Assembly: GCF_947501425.1 (NCBI RefSeq) | Contig: NZ_CANMVN010000003.1 | Coordinates: 310,001-374,000 of the forward strand | Source of the DNA: an uncultured Psychroserpens sp. | GTDB taxonomy: Bacteria; Bacteroidota; Bacteroidia; Flavobacteriales; Flavobacteriaceae | Reading direction: 5' to 3' | Length of the DNA stretch: 64,000 bases | Position numbers and translations under genes: made by a program | Notes under the pieces: generated by a model | The model's database searches: none | What the model saw: only the letters and a program-made list of their open reading frames with translations | Told to the model about the DNA's origin: nothing | In this document: positions 41,601-50,433 of the stretch, piece after piece | How the letters are laid out: every line of letters begins with the position of its first letter | Position numbering within the stretch: position 1 is the first letter of the stretch

Positions 41601-41890
41601 TCATCAGAACTACCATTATCAGTAGACAACTCTACTTCTGTTCCATCTGGAGCCACGAGTGTGATATCCAAATCAGAAGCCCAAGTATGAGTAATATCAA
41701 GAGATACAGAGTTTAAATTGTTACCTGATCCCAAAGTTCCAATGCTTTCAGCAGATAAATCTAATGCGAACTCATTAGTAAGGTCACAGGTAGCGTCTGG
41801 AATTGCACCTGTACTGCCGGGAAAAGTTTGGGAAAAGCTTAGCGTTGTCACCATGCAACAGCACAGCAACCATAAAGTAATTTTTTTCAT
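38654..41890 (-). CDS. Large P-domain, repeat-containing secreted protein with T9SS type A sorting domain
   Basis: P-domain GTYSPEGSLLDFDGVAADGVWILRVCDDASGDTGTLDAWALTF; two classes of internal duplicated modules; C-terminal FTYFPNPVKDVLTLDSP...GAYIVKVSIGDQTKAIRVIKE. Confidence 0.9.
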   Translation of the reverse strand: MKKITLWLLCCCMVTTLSFSQTFPGSTGAIPDATCDLTNEFALDLSAESIGTLGSGNNLNSVSLDITHTWASDLDITLVAPDGTEVELSTDNGSSDDNYTGTVFADGGADGPITGGVAPFTGTYSPEGSLLDFDGVAADGVWILRVCDDASGDTGTLDAWALTFGPPPPPSNDDCLSATALTCFDSASGSTDTGTDTDGNGDVDVWFSFDSSLTTAGDTVTFSLCGSGFDTIITVYDSCGGLVVDGNDDSCGLQSEVSITSDGATNYLIAVEGFNGATGSFDLAVICPSLYPSTEATLTLDGCVDSDTYSVAYDGTTQGVVWVELVYDGNCTEVTADTETSDFDTEIGIYDNLGNLIGNDDDGGTGTLSSFTALGLPAGTYYIAAGGFNTTFASGYDVSSSSTAVGSLVINASTPAPPAPATVASLSLTGCSDSDSYSAAYDGAADGVVWLELTYDGGCTEATFDTLLSDFDTEIGVYDSNGFLIANNDDFGSPQSSITEAGLPAGTYYIALGGFNTTYSDGFDATTSNSLTGNLEFVASTPGLSCAPVIIDTADVVDSCNPDGTGTFTVEIVVTDAGDAGSVFDDGTATYPVVAGLNTLGTYNTGDSVTIEIVALDAACNDTVGTFSFTCPLAQDNCDTAEAITPGTYTTTITQGSGGSIMGTGGDSAFFVYTPAEDGEIYVNSCDGGADTFLNIGTGPCIDLTSIASNDDSCASGLGNNFASELTIPVTAGTPYTIEWDDRYASGANEFTWTLEFIPPPACTLATIDSSTVVDDCNPDGTGSFTVEILVSDAGSAGSVFDDGTTTYAVVAGTVTAGPYNSGDSVTIELIALDEACSFTVGTFEFTCPPPAPENDEIAGAIDLPVGDTLCETIVAGTNVGATDSIENDNEASCSTSDPAGDVWFKVMVPSTGELTIEVSASTTDPIITDTVMEVYTGVSGALVEIACSDDDGDGLLSLVELTGLTPGEVLLVRVWEWQDNFKGNFNICAWSPTTLGVDDNTFEGFTYFPNPVKDVLTLDSPRAIDSVEIFNMLGQRIIAVDSQNTIQNIDMSNIQSGAYIVKVSIGDQTKAIRVIKE
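39345..39606 (-). repeat. Internal module B, copy 2
   Basis: IDSSTVVDDCNPDGTGSFTVEILVSDAGSAGSVFDDGTTTYAVVAG...FEFTCP matches copy at 39996-40257. Confidence 0.85.
39996..40257 (-). repeat. Internal module B, copy 1
   Basis: IDTADVVDSCNPDGTGTFTVEIVVTDAGDAGSVFDDGTATYPVVAG...FSFTCP. Confidence 0.85.
40271..40632 (-). repeat. Internal module A, copy 2
   Basis: LSLTGCSDSDSYSAAYDGAADGVVWLELTYDG...LSDFDTEIGVYDSNG...GLPAGTYYIALGGFNTTYSDGFD. Confidence 0.85.
40651..41012 (-). repeat. Internal module A, copy 1
   Basis: LTLDGCVDSDTYSVAYDGTTQGVVWVELVYDG...TSDFDTEIGIYDNLG...GLPAGTYYIAAGGFNTTFASGYD. Confidence 0.85.
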
Positions 41891-42192
41891 TTTTTGTCGG
41901 TTTTTAGTTATTGAATTAATTAACAGCGTGTAAATTATTCATATTAAAACCTTTAGCCTTAAAAATCTGTTAAGAAGATATTAACAATTCGATGAATATT
42001 AAGAAAAAACCGACAAGTGGTTACCTGTAATTTGTAATTAATTAAATATTTCGTTAAAAAAATGAATAATCTTAATCCAAAATCAATTTTTAACACAAAA
42101 TCCTTAAACCGAACAGCTGTTTTCATCGATTTTTATTGTATTTCATCTATTTAACTATGTTATTGTATCACATGCTTTATAAACGAGAAAAT

Positions 42193-42225
42193 AAAAAAGC
42201 CGATGCATTGCATCGGCTTTTTTAT
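42193..42225 (-). terminator. Intrinsic terminator downstream of fabI
   Basis: aaaaaagccgatgca-ttgcatcggctttttta. Confidence 0.85.
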
Positions 42226-42249
42226 TTCTGTAGGAAATATAATTGAAAT

Positions 42250-43068
42250 CTATTCTTTTTCGATAAAGGCATCCATAACAGCATCACTAACGCCCATATT
42301 ACTAAAACCACCATCATTATATAAGTTCTGTAAAGTAACACGTTTTGTTAAATCGCTAAATAAGGTCACAGTATAATTAGCACAATCTAATGCTGTTGCA
42401 TTTCCTAAGGGAGACATTTTTTCAGCATAAGAAATAAAACCATCAAAGCCTTTTACACCTTGACCAGCTGTAGTTGGTGTTGGCGACTGAGAGATGGTAT
42501 TAACTCTCACCTTTTTATCTCTTCCGAAGAAATAACCAAAACTACGTGCTATACTTTCAAGATACGCTTTATTATCTGCCATATCATTATAATCTGGAAA
42601 TACGCGTTGCGCTGCCATATAGGTTAAAGCCACAATACTTCCCCATTCATTCATTGCATCTGCTTTGTATAAGGTTTGCATTACTTTATGAAAGGACATT
42701 GCAGACACATCGGTTCCTTTTTGAGTCCAATCATACTTTTGGTCGGTGTAAGCTCTACCCTTCCTTACATTAACAGACATCCCAATAGAATGTAAAACAA
42801 AGTCAATCTTACCACCTAAGATTTCCATGGATTTCTCCACAAGGTTTTGAAGATCTTCTTCCGAAGTTGCATCAGCAGGAATAATTTGAGAACCTGTCTG
42901 CTCAGCTAATTCATTAATCTGTCCCATTCGCATTGCAATTGGAGCATTGGTAAGAACAAATGTTCCTCCTTCTTCATGAACACGTTCTGCTGTTTTCCAA
43001 GCTATAGAGTTTGAATCTAAAGCTCCAAATATGATTCCTCGCTTTCCTTTTAATAAATTATATGACAT
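42250..43068 (-). CDS. fabI: Enoyl-[acyl-carrier-protein] reductase (NADH) FabI
   Basis: LKGKRGIIFGALDSNSIAWKTAE; DFVLHSIG; YNDMADNKAYLE (Y-x6-K). Confidence 0.95.
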   Translation of the reverse strand: MSYNLLKGKRGIIFGALDSNSIAWKTAERVHEEGGTFVLTNAPIAMRMGQINELAEQTGSQIIPADATSEEDLQNLVEKSMEILGGKIDFVLHSIGMSVNVRKGRAYTDQKYDWTQKGTDVSAMSFHKVMQTLYKADAMNEWGSIVALTYMAAQRVFPDYNDMADNKAYLESIARSFGYFFGRDKKVRVNTISQSPTPTTAGQGVKGFDGFISYAEKMSPLGNATALDCANYTVTLFSDLTKRVTLQNLYNDGGFSNMGVSDAVMDAFIEKE

Positions 43069-43115
43069 GCTATTAAAATTAAAATGTTAGTTAATTAGAT
43101 GTGCCAAAGATAGTA

Positions 43116-44768
43116 TTAATTGAGTAATTGTTTTGCATGTTCTATTGCAGAATTCGAAACGTTTACACCGCCAAGCATTTGGGCTATTTCAACAATACGT
43201 TCTTCGGGTGTTAATTTTTTAAGTTGTGTTTGAGTCACCTCATTAATATCTTCTTTAAAGACTTTAAAGTGCGTATCTCCCTTTGCCGCTATTTGTGGCA
43301 AATGAGTAATAGTAAACACTTGCATGGTTTTACTCATTTGCTGCATGATATTTGCCATCTTATTAGAGATTTCTCCTGAGACTCCAGTATCAATTTCATC
43401 AAACATAATTGTAGGCAACTGTGTATAGTTAGACAAAATAGACTTGATAGCCAACATGATTCTAGACAATTCTCCACCTGATGCAGATTTTTTAAGATCA
43501 TTAAATTGACCTCCTTTGTTAGCTGAAAACAGAAATTGCAGTATATCTGTTCCATTTGACAAAAAAGATTCTGAGGACTGCAATTCTATATGAAACTTAG
43601 CATTTGGCATTCCTAAGGTTACAAGTATGGATTCTAATTGAGATGTGAGATTAGGAATACTTTTGGCTCTGTTATTATGTATTTCCTCAGCATACGACTG
43701 AAGTTCCTGCTTAACATTTTCTATTTCATTTTCTTTTTCTGAAATAGTAGCATCCAGATTTTCTGTGATAGAAACTTTGTTAGTGAGTTCCTCTTTAATT
43801 TCTAACAATTCTTCAATAGATGAAGTTGTATGCTTTTGCATCAAATTATGGATTACCTGTAGTTTCGTATTTACAGTTTCTAGTCGAGATGGATCAGCTT
43901 CCAACTGACCTTCTAAATTTTCGATTTCAGAAAAAACATCATCAAGCTCAATAAGACTGCTGTTGACACGTTGGTAAATATCATCATACGATTTACCAAA
44001 AGCTGACAACTTAGCTAATTGATTTTTTACCTCATTTAAATGTATAATAACACCTACATCTTCATTACTTAACAATTGATGTGAGTTAAGTAACTTCTCT
44101 TTAATTTCCTCAATATTATTAAGTGTTTCGTACTCATTTTCCAATGTTTCTAGCTCACCACGCTTAAGCTTGGCTTCTTCTAATTCGGTAAGTAAAAACT
44201 GGTTATAATCCAACTCTTTAATGGACTCTGCTTTTTGTTGCTGAAGTACTTCTAACTGAAATTTTAAACGTTTGTAATTTTTAAGTGTTTCAGAGTAGCT
44301 ATTTAAGTGTTTGTCATTCCCAGCCAATGCATCTATAATTTGAAACTGAAAATCGTCATTAGTCAACTGCAAAGTTTGATGTTGCGAATGGATATCAAGT
44401 AAACGGCTACCCAATTGTTGAAGACTATCTAAGTTAACAGGCGTATCATTTATAAATGCTCTGGACTTTCCTGATGGCAGAATTTCTCGTCGAACTATAG
44501 TTAATGATTCATAATCCAGATCTTCAGTTTTAAATAAAGGCTTTAGATTGTATTTGGCAATATCAAAAGTAGCTTCAATAATACACTTTTTAGTCGCATC
44601 TTTGACAGAACTGAGATCTGCTCGCTTGCCCAGCACTAGTGACAATCCGCCTAAAAGAATAGACTTTCCTGCACCAGTTTCACCAGTAATAATAGACAGA
44701 CCGTTATTGAAACTCACTTGAAGTTCATCAATAAGCGCATAATTTTTTATGGTCAATTGTGTCAACAT
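43116..44768 (-). CDS. recN: DNA repair protein RecN
   Basis: MLTQLTIKNYALIDELQVSFNNGLSIITGETGAGKSILLGGL; coiled coils; SGGELSRIMLAIKSI; IMFDEIDTGVSG. Confidence 0.96.
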   Translation of the reverse strand: MLTQLTIKNYALIDELQVSFNNGLSIITGETGAGKSILLGGLSLVLGKRADLSSVKDATKKCIIEATFDIAKYNLKPLFKTEDLDYESLTIVRREILPSGKSRAFINDTPVNLDSLQQLGSRLLDIHSQHQTLQLTNDDFQFQIIDALAGNDKHLNSYSETLKNYKRLKFQLEVLQQQKAESIKELDYNQFLLTELEEAKLKRGELETLENEYETLNNIEEIKEKLLNSHQLLSNEDVGVIIHLNEVKNQLAKLSAFGKSYDDIYQRVNSSLIELDDVFSEIENLEGQLEADPSRLETVNTKLQVIHNLMQKHTTSSIEELLEIKEELTNKVSITENLDATISEKENEIENVKQELQSYAEEIHNNRAKSIPNLTSQLESILVTLGMPNAKFHIELQSSESFLSNGTDILQFLFSANKGGQFNDLKKSASGGELSRIMLAIKSILSNYTQLPTIMFDEIDTGVSGEISNKMANIMQQMSKTMQVFTITHLPQIAAKGDTHFKVFKEDINEVTQTQLKKLTPEERIVEIAQMLGGVNVSNSAIEHAKQLLN

Positions 44769-44824
44769 AATGCATGGAAATTACAGTATGAAATTACTGA
44801 AATTAACTTTAAACTAATAGAAGT

Positions 44825-45712
44825 TTAGAATTTTATTTTACGCCATTTATCGGCATGCATTGGTGCAATTCGGGTTAAGGTAGAGATCAAGTCAGCTACT
44901 TTTACATTAGGCCCACCCGAAAACACTTGCTGAATCTCTTCAGATTTAGCATCAAAAAAGACACGAAGTAAAAATGAATTTGGACGTCTACTATTCATGG
45001 CTTTCAAGGATTCTACAGCATCCAAAACTCCTTGTTTTCCTTTTCTGGCATCTGCTGACATTTGATCTAACCCGTTAAGATGATAGTTGTACATGGCCTC
45101 TCTAAACTCCTTAAATGTAGGAGATAAAATATTGTCAATTAACACAAAACGCGTTTGTTGTCCATCTTCTAATTTCCAACCTTTAGAATTATTTTGTTGA
45201 GAATAATTTAAAATAGTTTGTGCCTGCTTCAAATATTCTTGTCCGCCTTGAGGTGCAAACGAATCGGCATCTAGTCCAAGCATCATATAGATATGAAAGG
45301 TAATAACAGACACTAAATTAGACTCAAACTGATTTGGATTATATATAAAATTCTGAAATTCTAAATATTGAAAGTTAAAGTCCTTATCATTAAAATTATA
45401 GATCGGCGTAGCATATGTAGAACCATATATCGGTCTGGTACTCTGAATTTGTAATGATCCTGAAAACACATCGTTATCATAATTGGTTATTGTGATGATC
45501 ATACCACAATCAATGCGTTCCTGAGACTTGTATGTCTTGTTTGTCCATTGCGTATTATTGACAAACTCAGTAAGTTGTCGCTCCAAGGTTTTAAAAACCT
45601 GAACATTTTCATTACCTGTAAGTTGAGCATTTACAACAACATTACAATTAAGCTCCTGAGCCCAACTACCAAATGTTATGAATACTAAGAGAATGTATAT
45701 ATAATTACGCAT
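44825..45712 (-). CDS. DUF4835 family protein (exported)
   Basis: ELNCNVVVNAQLTGNENVQVFKTLERQLTEFVNNTQWTN; position next to coaBC typical of Bacteroidota. Confidence 0.9.
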   Translation of the reverse strand: MRNYIYILLVFITFGSWAQELNCNVVVNAQLTGNENVQVFKTLERQLTEFVNNTQWTNKTYKSQERIDCGMIITITNYDNDVFSGSLQIQSTRPIYGSTYATPIYNFNDKDFNFQYLEFQNFIYNPNQFESNLVSVITFHIYMMLGLDADSFAPQGGQEYLKQAQTILNYSQQNNSKGWKLEDGQQTRFVLIDNILSPTFKEFREAMYNYHLNGLDQMSADARKGKQGVLDAVESLKAMNSRRPNSFLLRVFFDAKSEEIQQVFSGGPNVKVADLISTLTRIAPMHADKWRKIKF

Positions 45713-46916
45713 GTGTTTGTTTTAATATTTGTTGCATAAGATCTTGAGCTACTTCAGTTTTAGATTTTAACTCATGCTCAATGATTTCATTTGATGCTGT
45801 TATAAAAGTAACTTTATTTGTTGAACCACCAAAACCTGCTCCTTTATCGTTTAAAGAATTCAATACGATAAGATCAAGATTCTTCGATTTCAACTTTCCT
45901 TTAGCATGTTCTAATTCATTATTGGTCTCTAATGCAAATCCGACCAGAAATTGATTTTTTTTGATTGCTCCTAAGGATTTTAAAATATCTTTTGTTTTTT
46001 CTAACTCAATATTAAACGTTGAAGCTGTCTTTTTTATTTTTTTATCTGCAACATTTTTTGGTCGGTAATCTGCAACTGCTGCTGATAGTATAGCAACATC
46101 ACAATTATCGTAGTGCTTATGAACCTCATCATACATATCCTGAGCACTTGTAACTCTTTTAACGTCTATGAGACTATGTGATACTGTTTGCTGAGAGGGT
46201 CCAGAAACCAGAATCACCTCAGCTCCTAGGCTTGCAGCCACTTTAGCTATTTCAAACCCCATTTTACCACTCGAGTGATTTCCTATAAATCTAACTGGAT
46301 CAATAGCTTCATAAGTAGGACCAGCAGTGAGTAAAACTTTTTTTCCTCTTAGAGGTAATTTTCCAAGGATATCATTTTCAATGAACCTTACAATATCTTC
46401 GGGCTCAGCCATACGACCTTCACCTACCAGACCACTAGCCAATTCACCAGATGTGGCAGGAATCATGATATTTCCGAAGGAGGTCAACTTATCAAAAGAG
46501 TTAAGAGTAGACTCGTGCTTATACATATCCAAATCCATTGCTGGCGCAAAATATACTGGACATTTTGCAGACAAATAGGTGGCTAGTAATAAATTATCAC
46601 AGGTGCCATTTGCCATTTTAGACATGGTATTCGCTGTAACTGGCGCAATAATAAAAAGATCTGCCCAAAGACCAAGCTCAACATGATTATTCCACATAGC
46701 ATTATCATCTTCTTCATTGGTGAACGAAGAAAAAACAGGATTTTTAGATAATGTTGAAAGGGTTAAAGGTGTAATGAAGTCTTTAGAAGCAGGTGTCATA
46801 ACGACCTTTACGTTAGCACCTGCTTTTATAAATAGCCTTACCAGGCTAGCTGTCTTGTAAGCAGCAATACCAGCAGTTATGCCTAATAGTATGTTCTTGC
46901 CACTTAGTATAGACAT
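45705..46916 (-). CDS. coaBC: Bifunctional phosphopantothenoylcysteine decarboxylase / phosphopantothenate-cysteine ligase
   Basis: GKNILLGITAGIAAYKTASLVRLF; APAMDLDMY; VLLTAGPTYEAIDPVRFIGNHSSGKMG. Confidence 0.96.
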   Translation of the reverse strand: MSILSGKNILLGITAGIAAYKTASLVRLFIKAGANVKVVMTPASKDFITPLTLSTLSKNPVFSSFTNEEDDNAMWNNHVELGLWADLFIIAPVTANTMSKMANGTCDNLLLATYLSAKCPVYFAPAMDLDMYKHESTLNSFDKLTSFGNIMIPATSGELASGLVGEGRMAEPEDIVRFIENDILGKLPLRGKKVLLTAGPTYEAIDPVRFIGNHSSGKMGFEIAKVAASLGAEVILVSGPSQQTVSHSLIDVKRVTSAQDMYDEVHKHYDNCDVAILSAAVADYRPKNVADKKIKKTASTFNIELEKTKDILKSLGAIKKNQFLVGFALETNNELEHAKGKLKSKNLDLIVLNSLNDKGAGFGGSTNKVTFITASNEIIEHELKSKTEVAQDLMQQILKQTHA

Positions 46917-46923
46917 GCTTATG

Positions 46924-47253
46924 TTATTCCTGAACGTCGTCGTCAGTGTTTCTGTAATAGATCTTATCGTCTAACCATTCCTGAACAGCTAAAGCATGTG
47001 GCTTTGGCAATTTTTCATAGAACTTAGACACTTCGATTTGCTCTTTGTTTTCAAAGATCTCTTCAAGACTATCATTGTAAGTTGCAAACTCTTCAAGTTT
47101 ATCAACCAACTCACGTCTGATATCTGTATTAATTTGTTCTGCTCTTTTAGAAATTACAGAAATAGCTTCATAGATATTATCTGTTGGAGCGTCAATGATA
47201 TTTCTATCATACGTTTCTGTTGTTACAGGAGCATTGGTCTTTTTTAAATCCAT
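46924..47253 (-). CDS. DNA-directed RNA polymerase omega-subunit family protein
   Basis: DAPTDNIYEAISVISKRAEQINTDIRRELVDKLEEF; location upstream of coaBC. Confidence 0.87.
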   Translation of the reverse strand: MDLKKTNAPVTTETYDRNIIDAPTDNIYEAISVISKRAEQINTDIRRELVDKLEEFATYNDSLEEIFENKEQIEVSKFYEKLPKPHALAVQEWLDDKIYYRNTDDDVQE

Positions 47254-47265
47254 TGTATGTATAAA

Positions 47266-48081
47266 TTAACTTTTTGTATTGTATTGTTCTAATGCTGTTT
47301 TCATTTCTTCGTCCATCTTGTTGGCTTCTTTCATGAATTCAGAATCAGGATAAAACTTTTTAAAACTATTGTAATAATTAATTCCTATGTCTAATCGTTT
47401 TTGCTGTTTAGCCTTAACACTATTTATGGCCAATTTATAAGCAGAATCTAATCTATAGAACATAGCTTCTTCTCTAAAACTCGTCCCAGGGAAGTCTGCT
47501 AAAAAATTATCGAAAGCTTTTATTGCAGCTTCGTAATCTGACGATTCAAAGTAAGCAATTTTATTATACTGCTTGGCAATTTCGAACGCTTTCTTTTCTA
47601 ATTTATAATCTAATTCTTTAATCAACTCATTAGCTTGAGGTAAATATTCAGAATTAGGATATTTGTTGACAAACAATTGAAGTTTTTCTAAAGCTTCAAC
47701 GGTTTCTTGTTGTTCTTTACTGTAAACAGGTGATACTTTATAATAACTTTTAGCAGCTAAAAATGAAGCCTCTTCAACTTTCTCGCTATTAGGATATCTT
47801 TGCTCAAAACGTCCTAGTTGGTAAGCTGCTGTAAGATGATCTTTCATCTCATAGAAGGTCATAGAATACATATACATCAACTTCTCTGCCTGAGGCTTTC
47901 CAGCATAGTTTGGTACTATTTGGGCAAATAACCTATTGGCTTTAGACCATTTACCAGCTTCAAACAACTTGGTACCCAAATCGAACTTGGTTTTGACATC
48001 TTCAGACTTTAGTGCCTGCTGAAATTCGCCACAAGAGGTGAATACCACAAGAATTGCTAATAGATAAAATATTTTCTTCAT
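47266..48081 (-). CDS. bamD: Outer membrane protein assembly factor BamD
   Basis: Lipobox FTSCGEF; TPR-like FEAGKWSKANRLFAQIVPNYAGKPQAEKLMYMYSMTFYEM; RYPNSEKVEEA. Confidence 0.92.
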   Translation of the reverse strand: MKKIFYLLAILVVFTSCGEFQQALKSEDVKTKFDLGTKLFEAGKWSKANRLFAQIVPNYAGKPQAEKLMYMYSMTFYEMKDHLTAAYQLGRFEQRYPNSEKVEEASFLAAKSYYKVSPVYSKEQQETVEALEKLQLFVNKYPNSEYLPQANELIKELDYKLEKKAFEIAKQYNKIAYFESSDYEAAIKAFDNFLADFPGTSFREEAMFYRLDSAYKLAINSVKAKQQKRLDIGINYYNSFKKFYPDSEFMKEANKMDEEMKTALEQYNTKS

Positions 48082-48200
48082 AAATAAAAAACAGGTTGCA
48101 AAAGTACGTATTTATAACGTATTATAAAAACTAAATTATACGCTAAAATAACGGATGAAATTAGGCTCCTATTATGTTTAAGTAATATTTAACTTTTAAT

Positions 48201-49082
48201 CTAAGATTCTATAGTATCAAGTGCTGACTTCAGGCTTTGTTTCAATGTTGGTGTTGCTTCCACTAAAGGTAATCTTACAGTTGATTTTGAAAGTCCTAAA
48301 ACTTCTAAAAGCGCCTTAATACCTGCAGGATTATTTTCAGAAAATATAAGTGATGTCATATCCATTAATTTGAAATGAATATCATAGGCTTCTTTCGCTT
48401 TTCCTTCTAATCCTAAATTGATCATTGTTGTAAACTGTTTTGGCAAAGCCTGACCTAATACTGAAATCACTCCTGCTCCACCTGCCAGAACTACACCTAA
48501 CACTAGATCGTCATCTCCTGAAATCACTAAAAAATCGTCTGGTTTATCTCTCAAAAGTTTTAAATATTGATGCACATTGTTTCCTGCTTCTTTTACAGCA
48601 ATAATGTTCTTAAAATCTCTTGCCAAACGCAATGTTGTTTCAGGTAACATATTTGATGATGTACGACCTGGAACATTATACAAGATTATATCTACTGGTG
48701 ACACTTCTGAAATGGCCTTAAAATGCTGATAAATACCTTCCTGAGTTGGCTTACTGTAGTAAGGAGACACTGATAACAATGCATCTATCTTACTTAAATC
48801 TGTGGCTTTGATTTCATCTATAACCTGAGTGGTATTATTACCTCCAATACCAAGCACTAGTGGTACTCTACCGTTATTAGCTGCAATGATAGTCTTTATA
48901 ATCTCCTGTTTTTCATGTTTGGTAATGGTTACACTCTCACCAGTAGTTCCACTGATAACAATGTAATTTGTTCCATTTTCTATATTGTAGTTTACCAGAT
49001 TAGTAAGTGCGTCATGATCTACACTAAGATCTGCTTTAAAAGGTGTAATTATAGCTACACCTGTACCATGAAATTTAGTCAT
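48201..49082 (-). CDS. dapA: 4-hydroxy-tetrahydrodipicolinate synthase
   Basis: GTGVAIITPF; ISGTTGESVTITKHEK; YNVPGRTSSNM; IIAVKEAG. Confidence 0.96.
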   Translation of the reverse strand: MTKFHGTGVAIITPFKADLSVDHDALTNLVNYNIENGTNYIVISGTTGESVTITKHEKQEIIKTIIAANNGRVPLVLGIGGNNTTQVIDEIKATDLSKIDALLSVSPYYSKPTQEGIYQHFKAISEVSPVDIILYNVPGRTSSNMLPETTLRLARDFKNIIAVKEAGNNVHQYLKLLRDKPDDFLVISGDDDLVLGVVLAGGAGVISVLGQALPKQFTTMINLGLEGKAKEAYDIHFKLMDMTSLIFSENNPAGIKALLEVLGLSKSTVRLPLVEATPTLKQSLKSALDTIES

Positions 49083-49600
49083 TATAATTTATTTAAAACT
49101 GTTAAATATTTTTTTAATTCTTCTTTAAAAATTGAAAATTCCTTGGGTTTCACATTTATAATAAGATCGTAAAGCCTTTGGTCTTCATTGTTCAAACCCA
49201 CTTTAAAATTAGCCTTTGATGACGCTGTAATTAAATCGAGCTCCAAATGATGTGTTTTGTAAAAACTAATCAATACGTCATACTTTGTATCAATAAAGCT
49301 CTGTAAGTCGATATTATTTATCTTACCTTTCCATCCAAAATCTTTTGGATTAAAATAGGTATCCCAAAGCACATTAGAATCTTTTGGATCTTCTACAAAA
49401 GCAATGATTTTTACTTTAGCTTGCTGAACACCCAGACTTTTAAAATAAGCTCTGAAAGCCTCAAAATCAGAAAACTCACTAATATTTAAAATTACACCAA
49501 CTGTATTCATTTTAGTGTTACTAACGGCAACACGACGAGCATTTAACAATTTGTTGATGTATTTTTGGTTTGATTTTTCTTTAAATGCCTTTAAAATCAT
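49082..49600 (-). CDS. DUF6913 family protein
   Basis: RVAVSNTKMNTVGVILNISEFSDFEAFRAYFKSLGV; adjacent to dapA as in other Flavobacteriia. Confidence 0.65.
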   Translation of the reverse strand: MILKAFKEKSNQKYINKLLNARRVAVSNTKMNTVGVILNISEFSDFEAFRAYFKSLGVQQAKVKIIAFVEDPKDSNVLWDTYFNPKDFGWKGKINNIDLQSFIDTKYDVLISFYKTHHLELDLITASSKANFKVGLNNEDQRLYDLIINVKPKEFSIFKEELKKYLTVLNKL

Positions 49601-49670
49601 TTATATTTATGCTTTGTACAAATGTAGAAAAAAGCATAGTACGAATTCCAAAACATATCATAATAAATCC

Positions 49671-50429
49671 ATGAATTATAAACATATATTCCTTCTTTTT
49701 TGCATCGTCACATTTAGTGCATGTACTAAGACATTTTACAACACTAAAATTGAAGGCAAACAAATAAATATCTCAGATAGTCTAGAGTTAAGTCAGCAAA
49801 TTGAAGACTTTATAAAACCTTACAGAGCACATGTTAATAAAAATTTAGATAGTGTTTTAGCTTATGCAGTAGACACGTACTCCAAACGAGATGGCAATTA
49901 TAACACAGCTATTGGTAATATGATGGCAGATGCTGTATATGAGGAGTCTAATCCGATTTTTAAAACAAGAACTGGAGATGATATTGATTTTGTTCTCCTC
50001 AATCATGGTGGTATTAGAGCCATAATTTCCAAAGGAAATGTAACTATAAGAACTGCTTATGAAGTAATGCCTTTTGAAAACTCGGTAGTTGTGGTGAAAT
50101 TAAAAGGTGCTCAGGTCAAAGAACTAATCGATTACTTAGTCAATGCTAAACGTGCACATCCGATCTCAAAATTAAATATTGTTTTAGATGCAGAAGGTCG
50201 CTTTAAATCAGCTGGACTCAACGGCCAACCGTTAGATTTTGACAAAACCTATAATGTTGCTACTAATGATTACTTATACAATGGAGGTGATCGAATGAAT
50301 TTCTTTCAAACTAACCAAGGTGTACAAGTATTGGATTATAAGATCAGAAACGTACTGATCGATTATTTCACAAAAATTGACACGTTAAGCCCAGTTAGAG
50401 ACAACCGATTTATTCAGCTAAAAAACTAG
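49671..50429 (+). CDS. 5'-nucleotidase C-terminal domain lipoprotein
   Basis: MNYKHIFLLFCIVTFSACTK (lipobox); IGNMMADAVYEE; LLNHGGIRAII; YNVATNDYLYNGGDRM. Confidence 0.9.
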   Translation: MNYKHIFLLFCIVTFSACTKTFYNTKIEGKQINISDSLELSQQIEDFIKPYRAHVNKNLDSVLAYAVDTYSKRDGNYNTAIGNMMADAVYEESNPIFKTRTGDDIDFVLLNHGGIRAIISKGNVTIRTAYEVMPFENSVVVVKLKGAQVKELIDYLVNAKRAHPISKLNIVLDAEGRFKSAGLNGQPLDFDKTYNVATNDYLYNGGDRMNFFQTNQGVQVLDYKIRNVLIDYFTKIDTLSPVRDNRFIQLKN

Positions 50430-50433
50430 AAAC

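Noticed and set aside
41891-42249. Long AT-rich intergenic region as a possible tRNA/ncRNA locus
   Set aside because: No tRNA-like cloverleaf or conserved loop sequences; explained by the fabI terminator and the promoter of the large T9SS gene.
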